From: JAJRAN01 sp963827135
Lineage (GTDB): Archaea > Thermoplasmatota > Thermoplasmata > Methanomassiliicoccales > UBA472
Length of the DNA stretch: 64,000 bases
Assembly (NCBI GenBank): GCA_963827135.1
Contig: CAWGZX010000004.1
Coordinates: forward strand, 1 to 64,000
Reading direction: 5' to 3'
The notes beneath the pieces were generated by a model that was not told where the DNA came from, did no database searches, and was given only the letters and a program-made list of their open reading frames with translations. Shown in pieces: positions 8,820 to 15,759 of the stretch. The position numbers were made by a program, and so were the translations under genes. Each line of letters starts with the position of its first letter. Positions within the stretch are counted from its first letter, which is position 1.

Positions 8820-9307
8820 GGCGGAGCTTTCACAAGGATAAGGCGATGGCATCGATCATGGACGCGTTCATGTTCCTGATGGCCATGGTGGCGTTGTGCG
8901 CATTCCTATTCTGCGAACAAGGTCAGGAGGTAGCCACGGACGAAGAGGCCCAGGCCAGGGTCGAACGGTCGCTTGCTGTCCTCGTCTCCATCACCTTGGA
9001 AGTGCCGTCCAGCGATGGGGTTCAGAATGACAATCCCTCAATCGAGCTGATCTCCCTAATACAACCGACGGATGTAGAAAAGGAATTTTGTTTGCCGCAA
9101 TGGGCGGTCCCCCAGGTGAGAGGCATCATCGTCGGTCTGCTCGGGTCCGGTTGGAGCTATGAGTGGTCCGTCAGTTGCGACGGGTCCGAGTCCGTCCTTA
9201 TCTCTGATGGATGCTGCTCAGTTGTCGCAGAGGTCTTCGCCTCCAATATCGAATGCTCAAGCTATGGCGACGAATGGATGCTGACCCTCAAGACTTGGCG
9301 AGGCTGA
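8816..9307 (+). CDS. Pilin-like small exported protein
   Basis: A 163-residue protein beginning VRRSFHKDKAMASIMDAF, then a long hydrophobic segment (MFLMAMVALCAFLFC). A basic leader, an acidic residue (Asp) near +5 and a hydrophobic helix again suggest a type IV pilin-like signal, less clearly than in the gene before it. The outer part holds several cysteines (SVSCDG, DGCCSVV, NIECSS) that could form disulfides. The GTG start at 8816 overlaps the TGA of the upstream gene, so the two are translated together; ATG 8846 or 8858 are weaker alternatives. It is probably a minor pilin partner. Confidence 0.55.
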   Translation: MRRSFHKDKAMASIMDAFMFLMAMVALCAFLFCEQGQEVATDEEAQARVERSLAVLVSITLEVPSSDGVQNDNPSIELISLIQPTDVEKEFCLPQWAVPQVRGIIVGLLGSGWSYEWSVSCDGSESVLISDGCCSVVAEVFASNIECSSYGDEWMLTLKTWRG

Positions 9308-9309
9308 GA

Positions 9310-9669
9310 TTACTTGGGCGGCTTGTTGATGCCATTCTTCACCCTTTCCGCGGCCATTTTCTGGGTCTTGCCCAGGTCTAGGTAGGTGAATAAGATAGCA
9401 AGGACGAGCAGGCCAATTATCAACCAGGTGGAAACGTCGCTAGGGACCTCCGAGTAGAAGGATGCCCAATCCAGCCCTAAGGTGTACCAAGCGGCATGGA
9501 ACACGATCAAGACTACGGCTAAGGCGCATAGCGCGTACATCATAATCCCGAATATCGACCGCCTAACGTTGAAAACGGTGAGGTCCTTTCCGCAGTTGTC
9601 GCATTTGCCCCTCGAGTACCAGTTCCATTTCTGGAGCCGGTTGCACGCTGGGCAATATGTATACTTCAC
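9310..9669 (-). CDS. Zinc-ribbon protein with two membrane segments
   Basis: A 119-residue protein of unknown function. The N-terminus holds a four-cysteine zinc ribbon (CPACNRLQKW, CDNCGKDLTV), followed by two membrane helices (IMMYALCALAVVLIVFHAAW and WLIIGLLVLAILFTYLDL) and a basic tail. The ribbon should face the cytoplasm. Its end lies 2 bases from the stop of the convergent pilin-like gene. It starts 45 bases after the end of the apgM gene on the same strand, so they could share a transcript. Confidence 0.65.
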   Translation of the reverse strand: MKYTYCPACNRLQKWNWYSRGKCDNCGKDLTVFNVRRSIFGIMMYALCALAVVLIVFHAAWYTLGLDWASFYSEVPSDVSTWLIIGLLVLAILFTYLDLGKTQKMAAERVKNGINKPPK

Positions 9670-9713
9670 GCCGCAGAATACCGGTTCGCGCTATATCTTC
9701 TTTTATACCGACA

Positions 9714-10943
9714 TCAAGCGCCGAACTTCTCCGAGCGCCCCGCCTTGTCGATGAGTATGGGCAGGAGGTCCTTTCCCCTCAGGCGGCCCAAGCCTCCGTG
9801 GCCGCAGGATTCTTCGTCATAGCTAGCATTGGTGTCCCGAACCATTCCTTGGCAATAGATCAGCAATGGGACCGGGTCCCCGCTGTGGTCCTTTATCTCG
9901 ATGGGCGTGCAGTGATCGGCCAGGAACGCGACGACGGTCCCTTCGGGCATCTCGTTGCGGATGACGCCCGCCATCTCGTCCAGGCGCTCTATTACCTTTA
10001 CCTTGAGCGCTGGATTTCCATCATGGGAGGCGATGTCAGCCGCTTTGATGTTCATGAGCACGAAGTCGTACGTGTCAAGGAGTCGGATCGCCGCCTTAGC
10101 CTTGGCCATCATGTTCGTGTCCATTCCACCGCTCGCTCCCTCCACCTCGATGACGTCAAGTCCGCAAACGCGGCAGATGCCCTTGATCAGCGAGACCCCG
10201 GCCACGCATGCCCCGGTCATCTGGTACCTCTCAGCGAAGGGCTGGATGTCCGGGAAGATGCCTGCCCCGCGCGGAAGGAGAATGTTAGCGGGCGGTTTAC
10301 CCTCCGCCCTCCTCCTCTGATTGACGGGGTGCTCATTCAGAAGCTCATAGGAGCGCTGAACGAAGTGGTTCACAACCTTCGCAGTCTTCTTCGCATCGTG
10401 CTCCAGTGCTTGGGCCTCATGGATCCTCGTCTCCGCATGCGGGTCCACGTCCGAGACCTTTGCCGAAAGGCCCTTTCCTCTAAGCAATAGAACCGCCCTA
10501 TGCTCGGTGGCCTCCTTGACGATGATCTCCACTCCATCTACCGTCATCCCAGACAGGGATTCGAGCAGCATGGTGGTGTCCGGTTCCTTGATCCGACCGG
10601 CCCGTCGGTCAGTGACAACCATGTTATGGTCAACGGTGGCGAAGTTGCAGCGGAACGCCACGTCCCCCTTCTCTCCCACTAGTCCCGTTCCGGCTGCCTC
10701 GAACGGGCCTCTCCCAGTATAAACCTGGTAGGGGTCGTAGCCTAGGATGGCAAGGTGAGAGGTGTCGCTTCCTGGCCTCACGCCAGGGCTGATAACGTCC
10801 ACGATCCCAGTTGCGCCATGCTCGGCGAACCAGTTGAGGTTTGGCCGATTGGCGGCCTGCAACGGGGTCTTCCAATGCAGCTCCTTGACCGCTCTGTCGC
10901 CTAGGCCATCCATGACCACAACTAGGATCTTGCGCGGTTGCAT
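9714..10943 (-). CDS. apgM: 2,3-bisphosphoglycerate-independent phosphoglycerate mutase, archaeal type
   Basis: Interconverts 3- and 2-phosphoglycerate in glycolysis and gluconeogenesis. At 409 residues it has the expected length. It begins KILVVVMDGLGDRAV with the first metal-binding Asp, followed by TPLQAANRPNLN. The nucleophile region is GVRPGSDTSHLAILGYDP (Ser of GSDTSHL). Later metal ligands appear in LMNIKAADIASHDG and FLADHCTPIEIKDHSGDPVP, and GHGGLGRLRGKDLLP closes the alkaline-phosphatase-type fold. The ATG at 10943 fits the family N-terminus. It is followed at 45 bases by the zinc-ribbon membrane gene. Confidence 0.95.
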   Translation of the reverse strand: MQPRKILVVVMDGLGDRAVKELHWKTPLQAANRPNLNWFAEHGATGIVDVISPGVRPGSDTSHLAILGYDPYQVYTGRGPFEAAGTGLVGEKGDVAFRCNFATVDHNMVVTDRRAGRIKEPDTTMLLESLSGMTVDGVEIIVKEATEHRAVLLLRGKGLSAKVSDVDPHAETRIHEAQALEHDAKKTAKVVNHFVQRSYELLNEHPVNQRRRAEGKPPANILLPRGAGIFPDIQPFAERYQMTGACVAGVSLIKGICRVCGLDVIEVEGASGGMDTNMMAKAKAAIRLLDTYDFVLMNIKAADIASHDGNPALKVKVIERLDEMAGVIRNEMPEGTVVAFLADHCTPIEIKDHSGDPVPLLIYCQGMVRDTNASYDEESCGHGGLGRLRGKDLLPILIDKAGRSEKFGA

Positions 10944-10998
10944 GTTACCAGCTCAAGGTATGAGCGAATCTAGTAAAAAGAAAGCGGTCGGAAACGGC

Positions 10999-11388
10999 TC
11001 AGGAGCCCTCTTCCTTGATCTCTTCGCGGGACCAGACGTCCTGAGGAAGTGCGTCATACAAGCCCGGCTCGTACTCTGGGCCATCCACCTCGTTGGCGGA
11101 CTCCTCTATCGCGTCCAGGTTGAGGTACCAGTAGAAGATGCGCCAAGTCCGTCCGCTGGCCAGGATCGCCTCCTCCCAAGCCGTCCTTAATAGGGAGACG
11201 TCCTGCAGGAAATAGAAAAGCCTCCTATCGTCCTGGTCCAGGGCGTTGTCGATGACCTCCTCGTCATAGCCGAAGTAATTCAGCACCCTAATTGCCAACA
11301 GGTCTGCTGCGTCCTTCTTCACGCCTATCTTCCGTATTACGGCCTTCGAGAGGGCCTCATGCCTATCTGTTTCGATGCTGCTTGTCAT
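10999..11388 (-). CDS. DUF6015-like small protein
   Basis: A 129-residue cytoplasmic protein of unknown function, clearly paralogous to the gene at 52945-53334. Both share an N-terminal helical part, then GYDEEVIDNALDQDDRRLFY (GFTDEVIDNRLTSEDRDVFY in the paralogue), then GRTWRIFYWYLNLD (GKLWRIHYWILKKD) and a closing YDALPQDVWSREE (YDDISEEVWTNH). The arrangement resembles a winged-helix core. The family name is from memory and not verified. A TATA-like TTTTTAAATA on the minus strand near 11438-11447 is a candidate promoter. Confidence 0.68.
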   Translation of the reverse strand: MTSSIETDRHEALSKAVIRKIGVKKDAADLLAIRVLNYFGYDEEVIDNALDQDDRRLFYFLQDVSLLRTAWEEAILASGRTWRIFYWYLNLDAIEESANEVDGPEYEPGLYDALPQDVWSREEIKEEGS

Positions 11389-11594
11389 CTAATTCTATAC
11401 CTCGTCCTTCTTCCTTGGTTAACTTCGTATTAAAAAGTATTTAAAAAGTATCCAGCTTTGAGTCGTTCCAATCACAATTAAGTCCTTATAGCGTAGCCTT
11501 GGCCGATGCGGAAGCGATGCCAGAAAGCGAGGCACTCATACGTTCGGCTCGATGGTCCATTTATTAATATCCAGGAAGGGGATATCGCCTTGCC

Positions 11595-11804
11595 ATGAAG
11601 TGCCCCTCTTGCGGCCTGACGATGGAAGAAGGGTGGATCGAGACCGAGAGCTTGGTCTCTGGAGTAAAGTGGAGGAAGGAGATCAACTCGCTTTCGCGAA
11701 TCGGCGTCGGAGGAGAGAGGATATACGAGTCCAATCTTTGGGGGATTGTGCACATCAAGGCCGAGAGATGCCCGAAGTGCCGCCTGATCGTTGAAAAATA
11801 TTGA
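11595..11804 (+). CDS. Small zinc-ribbon protein
   Basis: A 69-residue protein with one zinc ribbon split between its ends: CPSCGLTMEEGWI at residues 3-15 and CPKCRLIVEKY at the C-terminus. The middle (SGVKWRKEINSLSRIG) may form a small beta-sheet. The layout resembles the PF20097-type small zinc proteins. The function is unknown. A TATA-like ATTTATTAATATC at about 11561-11573 and AAGGGGATAT ahead of the ATG support the start. It converges on the tRNA-Leu gene. Confidence 0.6.
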   Translation: MKCPSCGLTMEEGWIETESLVSGVKWRKEINSLSRIGVGGERIYESNLWGIVHIKAERCPKCRLIVEKY

Positions 11805-11838
11805 TGGGCTTCACATATTTCAGTATTAAAATAGGGGA

Positions 11839-11925
11839 TGGTGCAGGGGGTGCGATTTGAACGCACGGACCGCTAGGGACAGGATCCTAAGTCCTGCGCC
11901 GTTGGCCAAGCTTGGCTACCCCTGC
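11839..11925 (-). tRNA. tRNA-Leu (anticodon TAG, reads CUA)
   Basis: Read on the minus strand, the acceptor GCAGGGG (11919-11925) pairs with CCCCTGC (11843-11849), followed by discriminator A and an encoded CCA (11839-11841). The anticodon loop CTTAGGA sits between CAGGA and TCCTG and gives anticodon TAG. A long variable arm marks a class II tRNA, and the T arm GTGCG-TTCAAAT-CGCAC is perfect. I see no intron. A T-rich stretch follows immediately downstream (CTATTTTAATA), a likely terminator. Confidence 0.97.
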
Positions 11926-11950
11926 TTGAGCGGGTGGATGCGTCCGCATT

Positions 11951-11960
11951 GAATAAAACT
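11951..11960 (-). promoter_or_regulatory. TATA box of tRNA-Leu
   Basis: The minus strand reads AGTTTTATTC at 11951-11960, about 26-35 bases ahead of the mature tRNA 5' end at 11925, the expected spacing for an archaeal TATA box. Confidence 0.55.
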
Positions 11961-12051
11961 TGCTGCCCCACAAGGGTCGGAATATTCCGGTTCCGAGCTA
12001 ATGGACAGGCAACGATTTAAACCTAAAGTGTTCAAATCCATATTGGGGATC

Positions 12052-12192
12052 ATGAGGTTATACAGATGCGGAAAATGCGGGAGCATCGTTGAAGTGGTGG
12101 TTAGTAAGCCATCCCTGGACCCTAAGACCATTAATTGCGCATGTGGTGGGAAGATGTCACTATGCCCATCGAAGAGGAGGAGCACGAGATGA
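12052..12192 (+). CDS. Small Cys-rich zinc/iron-binding protein
   Basis: A 46-residue protein starting MRLYRCGKCGSIVEVVVS, which resembles the N-terminal desulforedoxin-like part of desulfoferrodoxin, followed by a second pair CACGGKMSLC. The four or five cysteines could hold one zinc or iron ion. I take the ATG at 12052, which has GGGGAT ahead of it; an in-frame ATG at 12001 would add a basic tail with no family similarity. A TATA-like GATTTAAACC at about 12013 fits a short leader before the later start. The function is unknown. Confidence 0.5.
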   Translation: MRLYRCGKCGSIVEVVVSKPSLDPKTINCACGGKMSLCPSKRRSTR

Positions 12193-12265
12193 CGACCATG
12201 GCATACGAGCTGGGTCGGGATGAGTGATCCTGAAAGCTACTTTCCAGGAAGAATCTAACCGAATG

Positions 12266-12724
12266 TCAGCGGTCCATCGATGATAGGAAGTCGCGCATGA
12301 CCTCTAGCGCCCCATCCCTGGTCTTCGGGTAGGTCTTGACCTTGCCATGGACCGCGATGACATCGTTCTCATCTTCCTTCTCACCGAGGAAAATCTTACT
12401 CAAGAAAGCCTCTTGCTTGTCCAGTCGGAAATAGAAGGTACACTCCTCATCTAAACGGTCCTCGATGGTCCTGAGCAGCTCCGATCGATCCTCAAGGCTC
12501 AGCCTCAAGAACACTATCTTAACCATCTTAGCTTTGGTCAACACCACTTCCAATAGCAGGATGGGGTTGCCATGATAGCCCACGCACTTCGTCCTTTCGA
12601 GATCCTCCTTATCCGCACCGGAGGCGAAAAGAAGGGCTTGGGCGACCTTCTCCTCATCCTCAGTGGCCTGGCAGAAGGCTCTGAACCTGAGGCTGTGCAG
12701 CGTCATCTCATCCACAATGCGCAT
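12266..12724 (-). CDS. RNA-binding protein (PF01877/COG1325 family, exosome-associated type)
   Basis: Small archaeal RNA-binding protein with a double-stranded-RNA-binding-like fold. Key segments are HSLRFRAFCQATEDEEKVAQ near the start, CVGYHGNPILLLEVVLTKA (the conserved GxxGNP-I turn) and VKTYPKTRDGALEVMRDFL at the end. Usual family length is about 140-150 residues, matching a start at 12724 (MRIVDEMTLHS) or 12706 (MTLHS). The open frame extends to 12844 but those extra 40 residues are low quality and overlap the por promoter. It is divergent from porC. Confidence 0.72.
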   Translation of the reverse strand: MRIVDEMTLHSLRFRAFCQATEDEEKVAQALLFASGADKEDLERTKCVGYHGNPILLLEVVLTKAKMVKIVFLRLSLEDRSELLRTIEDRLDEECTFYFRLDKQEAFLSKIFLGEKEDENDVIAVHGKVKTYPKTRDGALEVMRDFLSSMDR

Positions 12725-12842
12725 CCCTTGGCACGATAATATGATTTCGCAGATGCGGCGTTGACTGCGTAATGCTAGCCCATAACACGCTGGCCGATGA
12801 AGAATAAATACGGAGAAGCGCCTAGTGGGAGCAGGGTTGGAC

Positions 12843-13397
12843 ATGATAGAGATACGATTCCATGGAAGGGGCGGTCAAGGGGCGGTGGTGGCTTCCGAGC
12901 TGCTTGCGCGCGCGGCGGTCATGAACCGTCTTCATGCCGCGGCCTTCCCGTTCTTCGGCGTCGAGAGAAGGGGTGCGCCAGTGACAGCGTTCTGCCGCAT
13001 CGACCTCAAGCCCATACGAACTCACTCCGAGATCTACTTCCCCGACTATGTGGTCGTCCTCGACCCCGACCTGGTGAGCATGACCAATGTCCTCCAGGGG
13101 CTCAAGCCGGATGGGGCACTGCTGATCAACAGCGCCAAGGAGAGCTGCGACCTGCAGCACGTCAAGTGGAGCAAGGTGGCAACGGTGGACGCCACCAGCA
13201 TAGCTCTCAAATATAGCTTGGGCTCGGAGAACGCGCCGATAGTCAACACCGCCATCATTGGGGCTTTCTCGAAGATCTGCCCGCAAGTCCCGTTAGAATC
13301 GGTCATCGAGAGCATCATGAAGGCATCCCCAGGCGACAAGGAGGCCAACGCCATGGCGGCCAAGGAAGCGTATGACTCGGTCAAGGGGGTTTGGTGA
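12843..13397 (+). CDS. porC: Pyruvate:ferredoxin oxidoreductase, gamma subunit
   Basis: Gamma subunit (184 residues) of the heterotetrameric 2-oxoacid:ferredoxin oxidoreductase that splits pyruvate to acetyl-CoA and CO2. It begins [20 protein letters not shown], the standard GRGGQG turn of this domain, with [18 protein letters not shown] further on. I start at ATG 12843 because the family begins there; the frame opens 18 bases earlier at a GTG. TATA-like AATAAATAC at about 12803 fits. It is the first of six tightly packed genes, porCDAB-iorAB; its stop (TGA 13395-13397) lies 1 base before the porD start. Confidence 0.93.
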
Positions 13398-13398
13398 G

Positions 13399-13677
13399 AT
13401 GGAGACCTATCGCGACCTTCCACAATCGACCTACAGCCTGCAGACCACGGAGAGCGTTCGGACGGGGACCTGGCGCACGTTCCGGCCGGTCATCGACACC
13501 AAGAAGTGCACCCGCTGCTACACCTGCTGGAAGTTCTGCCCGGATGTCAGCATCGAGGTCAGGGAGGAGGGGGAGTATCCCAAGGTCGACTACGACCATT
13601 GCAAGGGATGCGGCATCTGCGCCAACGAGTGCCCGACCAAAGCCATCGAGATGATCCGGGAGGACTCGATATGCTAG
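13399..13677 (+). CDS. porD: Pyruvate:ferredoxin oxidoreductase, delta (ferredoxin-like) subunit
   Basis: A 92-residue subunit carrying two 4Fe-4S clusters that pass electrons from the catalytic subunits to ferredoxin. The cluster motifs are CTRCYTCWKFCP (residues ~36-47) and CKGCGICANECP (~67-78), each giving three ligands plus one from the partner motif. The N-terminal ~30 residues (SVRTGTWRTFRPVID) match the usual delta-subunit lead. ATG 13399 begins one base after the porC stop and is preferred over the upstream in-frame codon at 13372. The stop overlaps the porA start. Confidence 0.95.
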   Translation: METYRDLPQSTYSLQTTESVRTGTWRTFRPVIDTKKCTRCYTCWKFCPDVSIEVREEGEYPKVDYDHCKGCGICANECPTKAIEMIREDSIC

Positions 13678-14858
13678 ACCTCATGACCGGGAACGCGGCC
13701 GCCGCCAAGGCAGCGATGCTGGCGAGGGTGGAGGTAATCGCCGCCTACCCCATAACGCCTCAGACCTCCATCTCGGAGAAGCTGGCGGAGATGGTGGCGA
13801 ACGGTGAGATGGGGGCCAAGTACATCAAGGTCGAGAGCGAGCACAGCGCCATGGCCGCCCTCATAGGTGCGTCGTACATTGGCGCCAGGACCTTCACGGC
13901 CACGTCCTCGCAGGGGCTGGCCCTAATGCACGAGATGCTCTTCTGGGCGGCCGGTGCCCGCAGGCCGATCGTAATGCCCGTGGTCTCGCGGGCGCTCGGC
14001 CCTCCATGGAACATCTGGACGGACCATATGGATGTCATGGGCGAGCGCGACACCGGCTGGATGCAGCTATTCTGCGAGAACAACCAGGAGACCTTGGACC
14101 TGATCCTCATGGCCTATCGGGTGGCGGAGGACAAGGACATCATGCTGCCCGCGATGATCATCGAGGACGGCTTCATCCTCTCGCACACCTTCGAAAAGGT
14201 CGACGTCCCCGCCATAGAGGAGGTAGATTTCTACCTGCATCCCTTCAATCCCGACGTCAAGATCAATTTCCGCAAGCCTCGCCGCTACGGCTCATTGGTC
14301 ATGCCCGATTGGGCCATGGAGTTCCGCTACAACAACGCCCTGGCCATGGAGAAGGCCAAGAAGAAGTGGACCGAGGCCGGGACGGCGTTCAAGAAGGCCT
14401 TCGGAAGGGACTACACCAGCCTCGTGGAGATCTATCGGTGCGAGGATGCGGACGTCGCTCTGATCGTCGCAGGCTCCGCCGCGGGGACCGCCAAGGTGGC
14501 GGCCGATAGGATGCGGGAGAGGGGAAGGAAGGTGGGCGTGGCCAAGCTCCGGACCTTCCGTCCTTTCCCGACGGAGGAGCTGATGCGGTTGGGCGAGATC
14601 GCGAGGACGATCGGCGTCTTCGACCGCAGCTACACCTACGCACAAGGCGGAGCGATCTATGGCGAGGTGCGCAACGCCCTGTTCCCATTGGCCCCGGACA
14701 TCAAGGTCAAAGGCTACATCGGCGGACTGGGAGGCCGGGACGTGACCGAGTCGGAGTTCGAGAAGATGTTCGAGGACCTGCTGGCGATCTCGAGGGGCGG
14801 CAACATGGCCAAGGAAGTGGAATGGGTCGCCCTCAAGGACGGGAGTTGGAGGTGGTGA
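13671..14858 (+). CDS. porA: Pyruvate:ferredoxin oxidoreductase, alpha subunit
   Basis: Alpha subunit of 395 residues, supplying the pyrimidine-binding domain for thiamine diphosphate and the substrate pocket. It starts MLDLMTGNAAAAKAAMLARV, then the family motif AAYPITPQTSISEKLAEM, EHSAMAALIGASYIGARTFT and TSSQGLALMHEMLFWAAG. The C-terminal part (GGLGGRDVTESEFEKM) is the usual end. ATG 13671 overlaps the porD stop (ATGCTAG). The middle segment (NIWTDHMDVMGERDTGWMQL) carries conserved residues of the pyruvate-type enzyme. Confidence 0.95.
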   Translation: MLDLMTGNAAAAKAAMLARVEVIAAYPITPQTSISEKLAEMVANGEMGAKYIKVESEHSAMAALIGASYIGARTFTATSSQGLALMHEMLFWAAGARRPIVMPVVSRALGPPWNIWTDHMDVMGERDTGWMQLFCENNQETLDLILMAYRVAEDKDIMLPAMIIEDGFILSHTFEKVDVPAIEEVDFYLHPFNPDVKINFRKPRRYGSLVMPDWAMEFRYNNALAMEKAKKKWTEAGTAFKKAFGRDYTSLVEIYRCEDADVALIVAGSAAGTAKVAADRMRERGRKVGVAKLRTFRPFPTEELMRLGEIARTIGVFDRSYTYAQGGAIYGEVRNALFPLAPDIKVKGYIGGLGGRDVTESEFEKMFEDLLAISRGGNMAKEVEWVALKDGSWRW

Positions 14859-14859
14859 G

Positions 14860-15759
14860 ATGCCGAGGATGACGTTGCCCAAGGAGGAGCTGGTGAGCAG
14901 GGGGCACTCCGGATGCGCAGGTTGCGGTGCCACCTTGTTGGCCCGCATGTGCCTAAAGGCCCTCGGGCCCAAGACCATCATCAACTCCCCGGCCTGTTGC
15001 TTCTCCGTGGTCCAGGGCGTCTGGCCTAGGGCCGCGCTCAAGGTTCCGGTGATTGATCACGCCTTCGAATGCACTGGGGCGGTGAGCTCGGGGATCCGGG
15101 CAGCCTTGGACGTGAAGGGCGTGGAGGATGTGACGGTCGTAGGCTGGGCGGGGGACGGTGGTACGGTGGACATAGGTCTCCAGGCATTGTCCGGCGCGAT
15201 CGACCGCCGCACCGACTTCATCTACATCATGTACGACAACGAGGCCTATATGAACACAGGCATCCAGTGCTCCGGCTGCACACCATTGTACGCTTGGACC
15301 AACACCACGCCTGGAGGCAAGAACCAGGAGTGGAAGCAGGTAGCCAAGAAGGCGATCATGGAGATGCTCATATCCAATGGGATAGCCTATGGGGCAACGG
15401 TCTCAATCGCCTATCCAGAGGACCTTGTCGCCAAGGTTAAGAAGGCGAAGACCATCAGGGGGACGAAGTTCATCCACGCGCTGTCCTCCTGCCCTCCAGG
15501 ATGGAAGATACCATCCTCCAAATCGGTGGAGGTAGCCCGATTGGCCACTCAGACCGGGATATTCCCGCTCTATGAATACGAGAACGGCGCGTACGTGCTG
15601 AACAAGGACGTCAAGACCAAGCCAGTGGAGGATTATCTGATGTCGCAGGGAAGGTTCAAGCACCTGACGCCCGCCATGATCGTCGAAGTGCAGAGGAGAG
15701 TGGACGAGGACTACGCCGCCTTGAAGGCCAAATGCAAGGGAGCGGAAGTATCTGGCTGA
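14860..15759 (+). CDS. porB: Pyruvate:ferredoxin oxidoreductase, beta subunit
   Basis: Beta subunit of 299 residues that binds the thiamine diphosphate pyrophosphate and one 4Fe-4S cluster. GHSGCAGCGATLLARM has the cluster cysteines and WAGDGGTVDIGLQALSGAID is the magnesium/ThDP motif, followed by FIYIMYDNEAYMNTGIQCSG, which is typical of pyruvate-specific enzymes. CPPGW near residue 210 holds a further conserved cysteine. It starts one base after the porA stop; its end overlaps the most likely iorA start. Confidence 0.95.
   Translation: MPRMTLPKEELVSRGHSGCAGCGATLLARMCLKALGPKTIINSPACCFSVVQGVWPRAALKVPVIDHAFECTGAVSSGIRAALDVKGVEDVTVVGWAGDGGTVDIGLQALSGAIDRRTDFIYIMYDNEAYMNTGIQCSGCTPLYAWTNTTPGGKNQEWKQVAKKAIMEMLISNGIAYGATVSIAYPEDLVAKVKKAKTIRGTKFIHALSSCPPGWKIPSSKSVEVARLATQTGIFPLYEYENGAYVLNKDVKTKPVEDYLMSQGRFKHLTPAMIVEVQRRVDEDYAALKAKCKGAEVSG

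Noticed and set aside
9657..10490. Plus-strand open frame of 277 codons
   Set aside because: It is the shadow of apgM, which carries all catalytic motifs on the minus strand.
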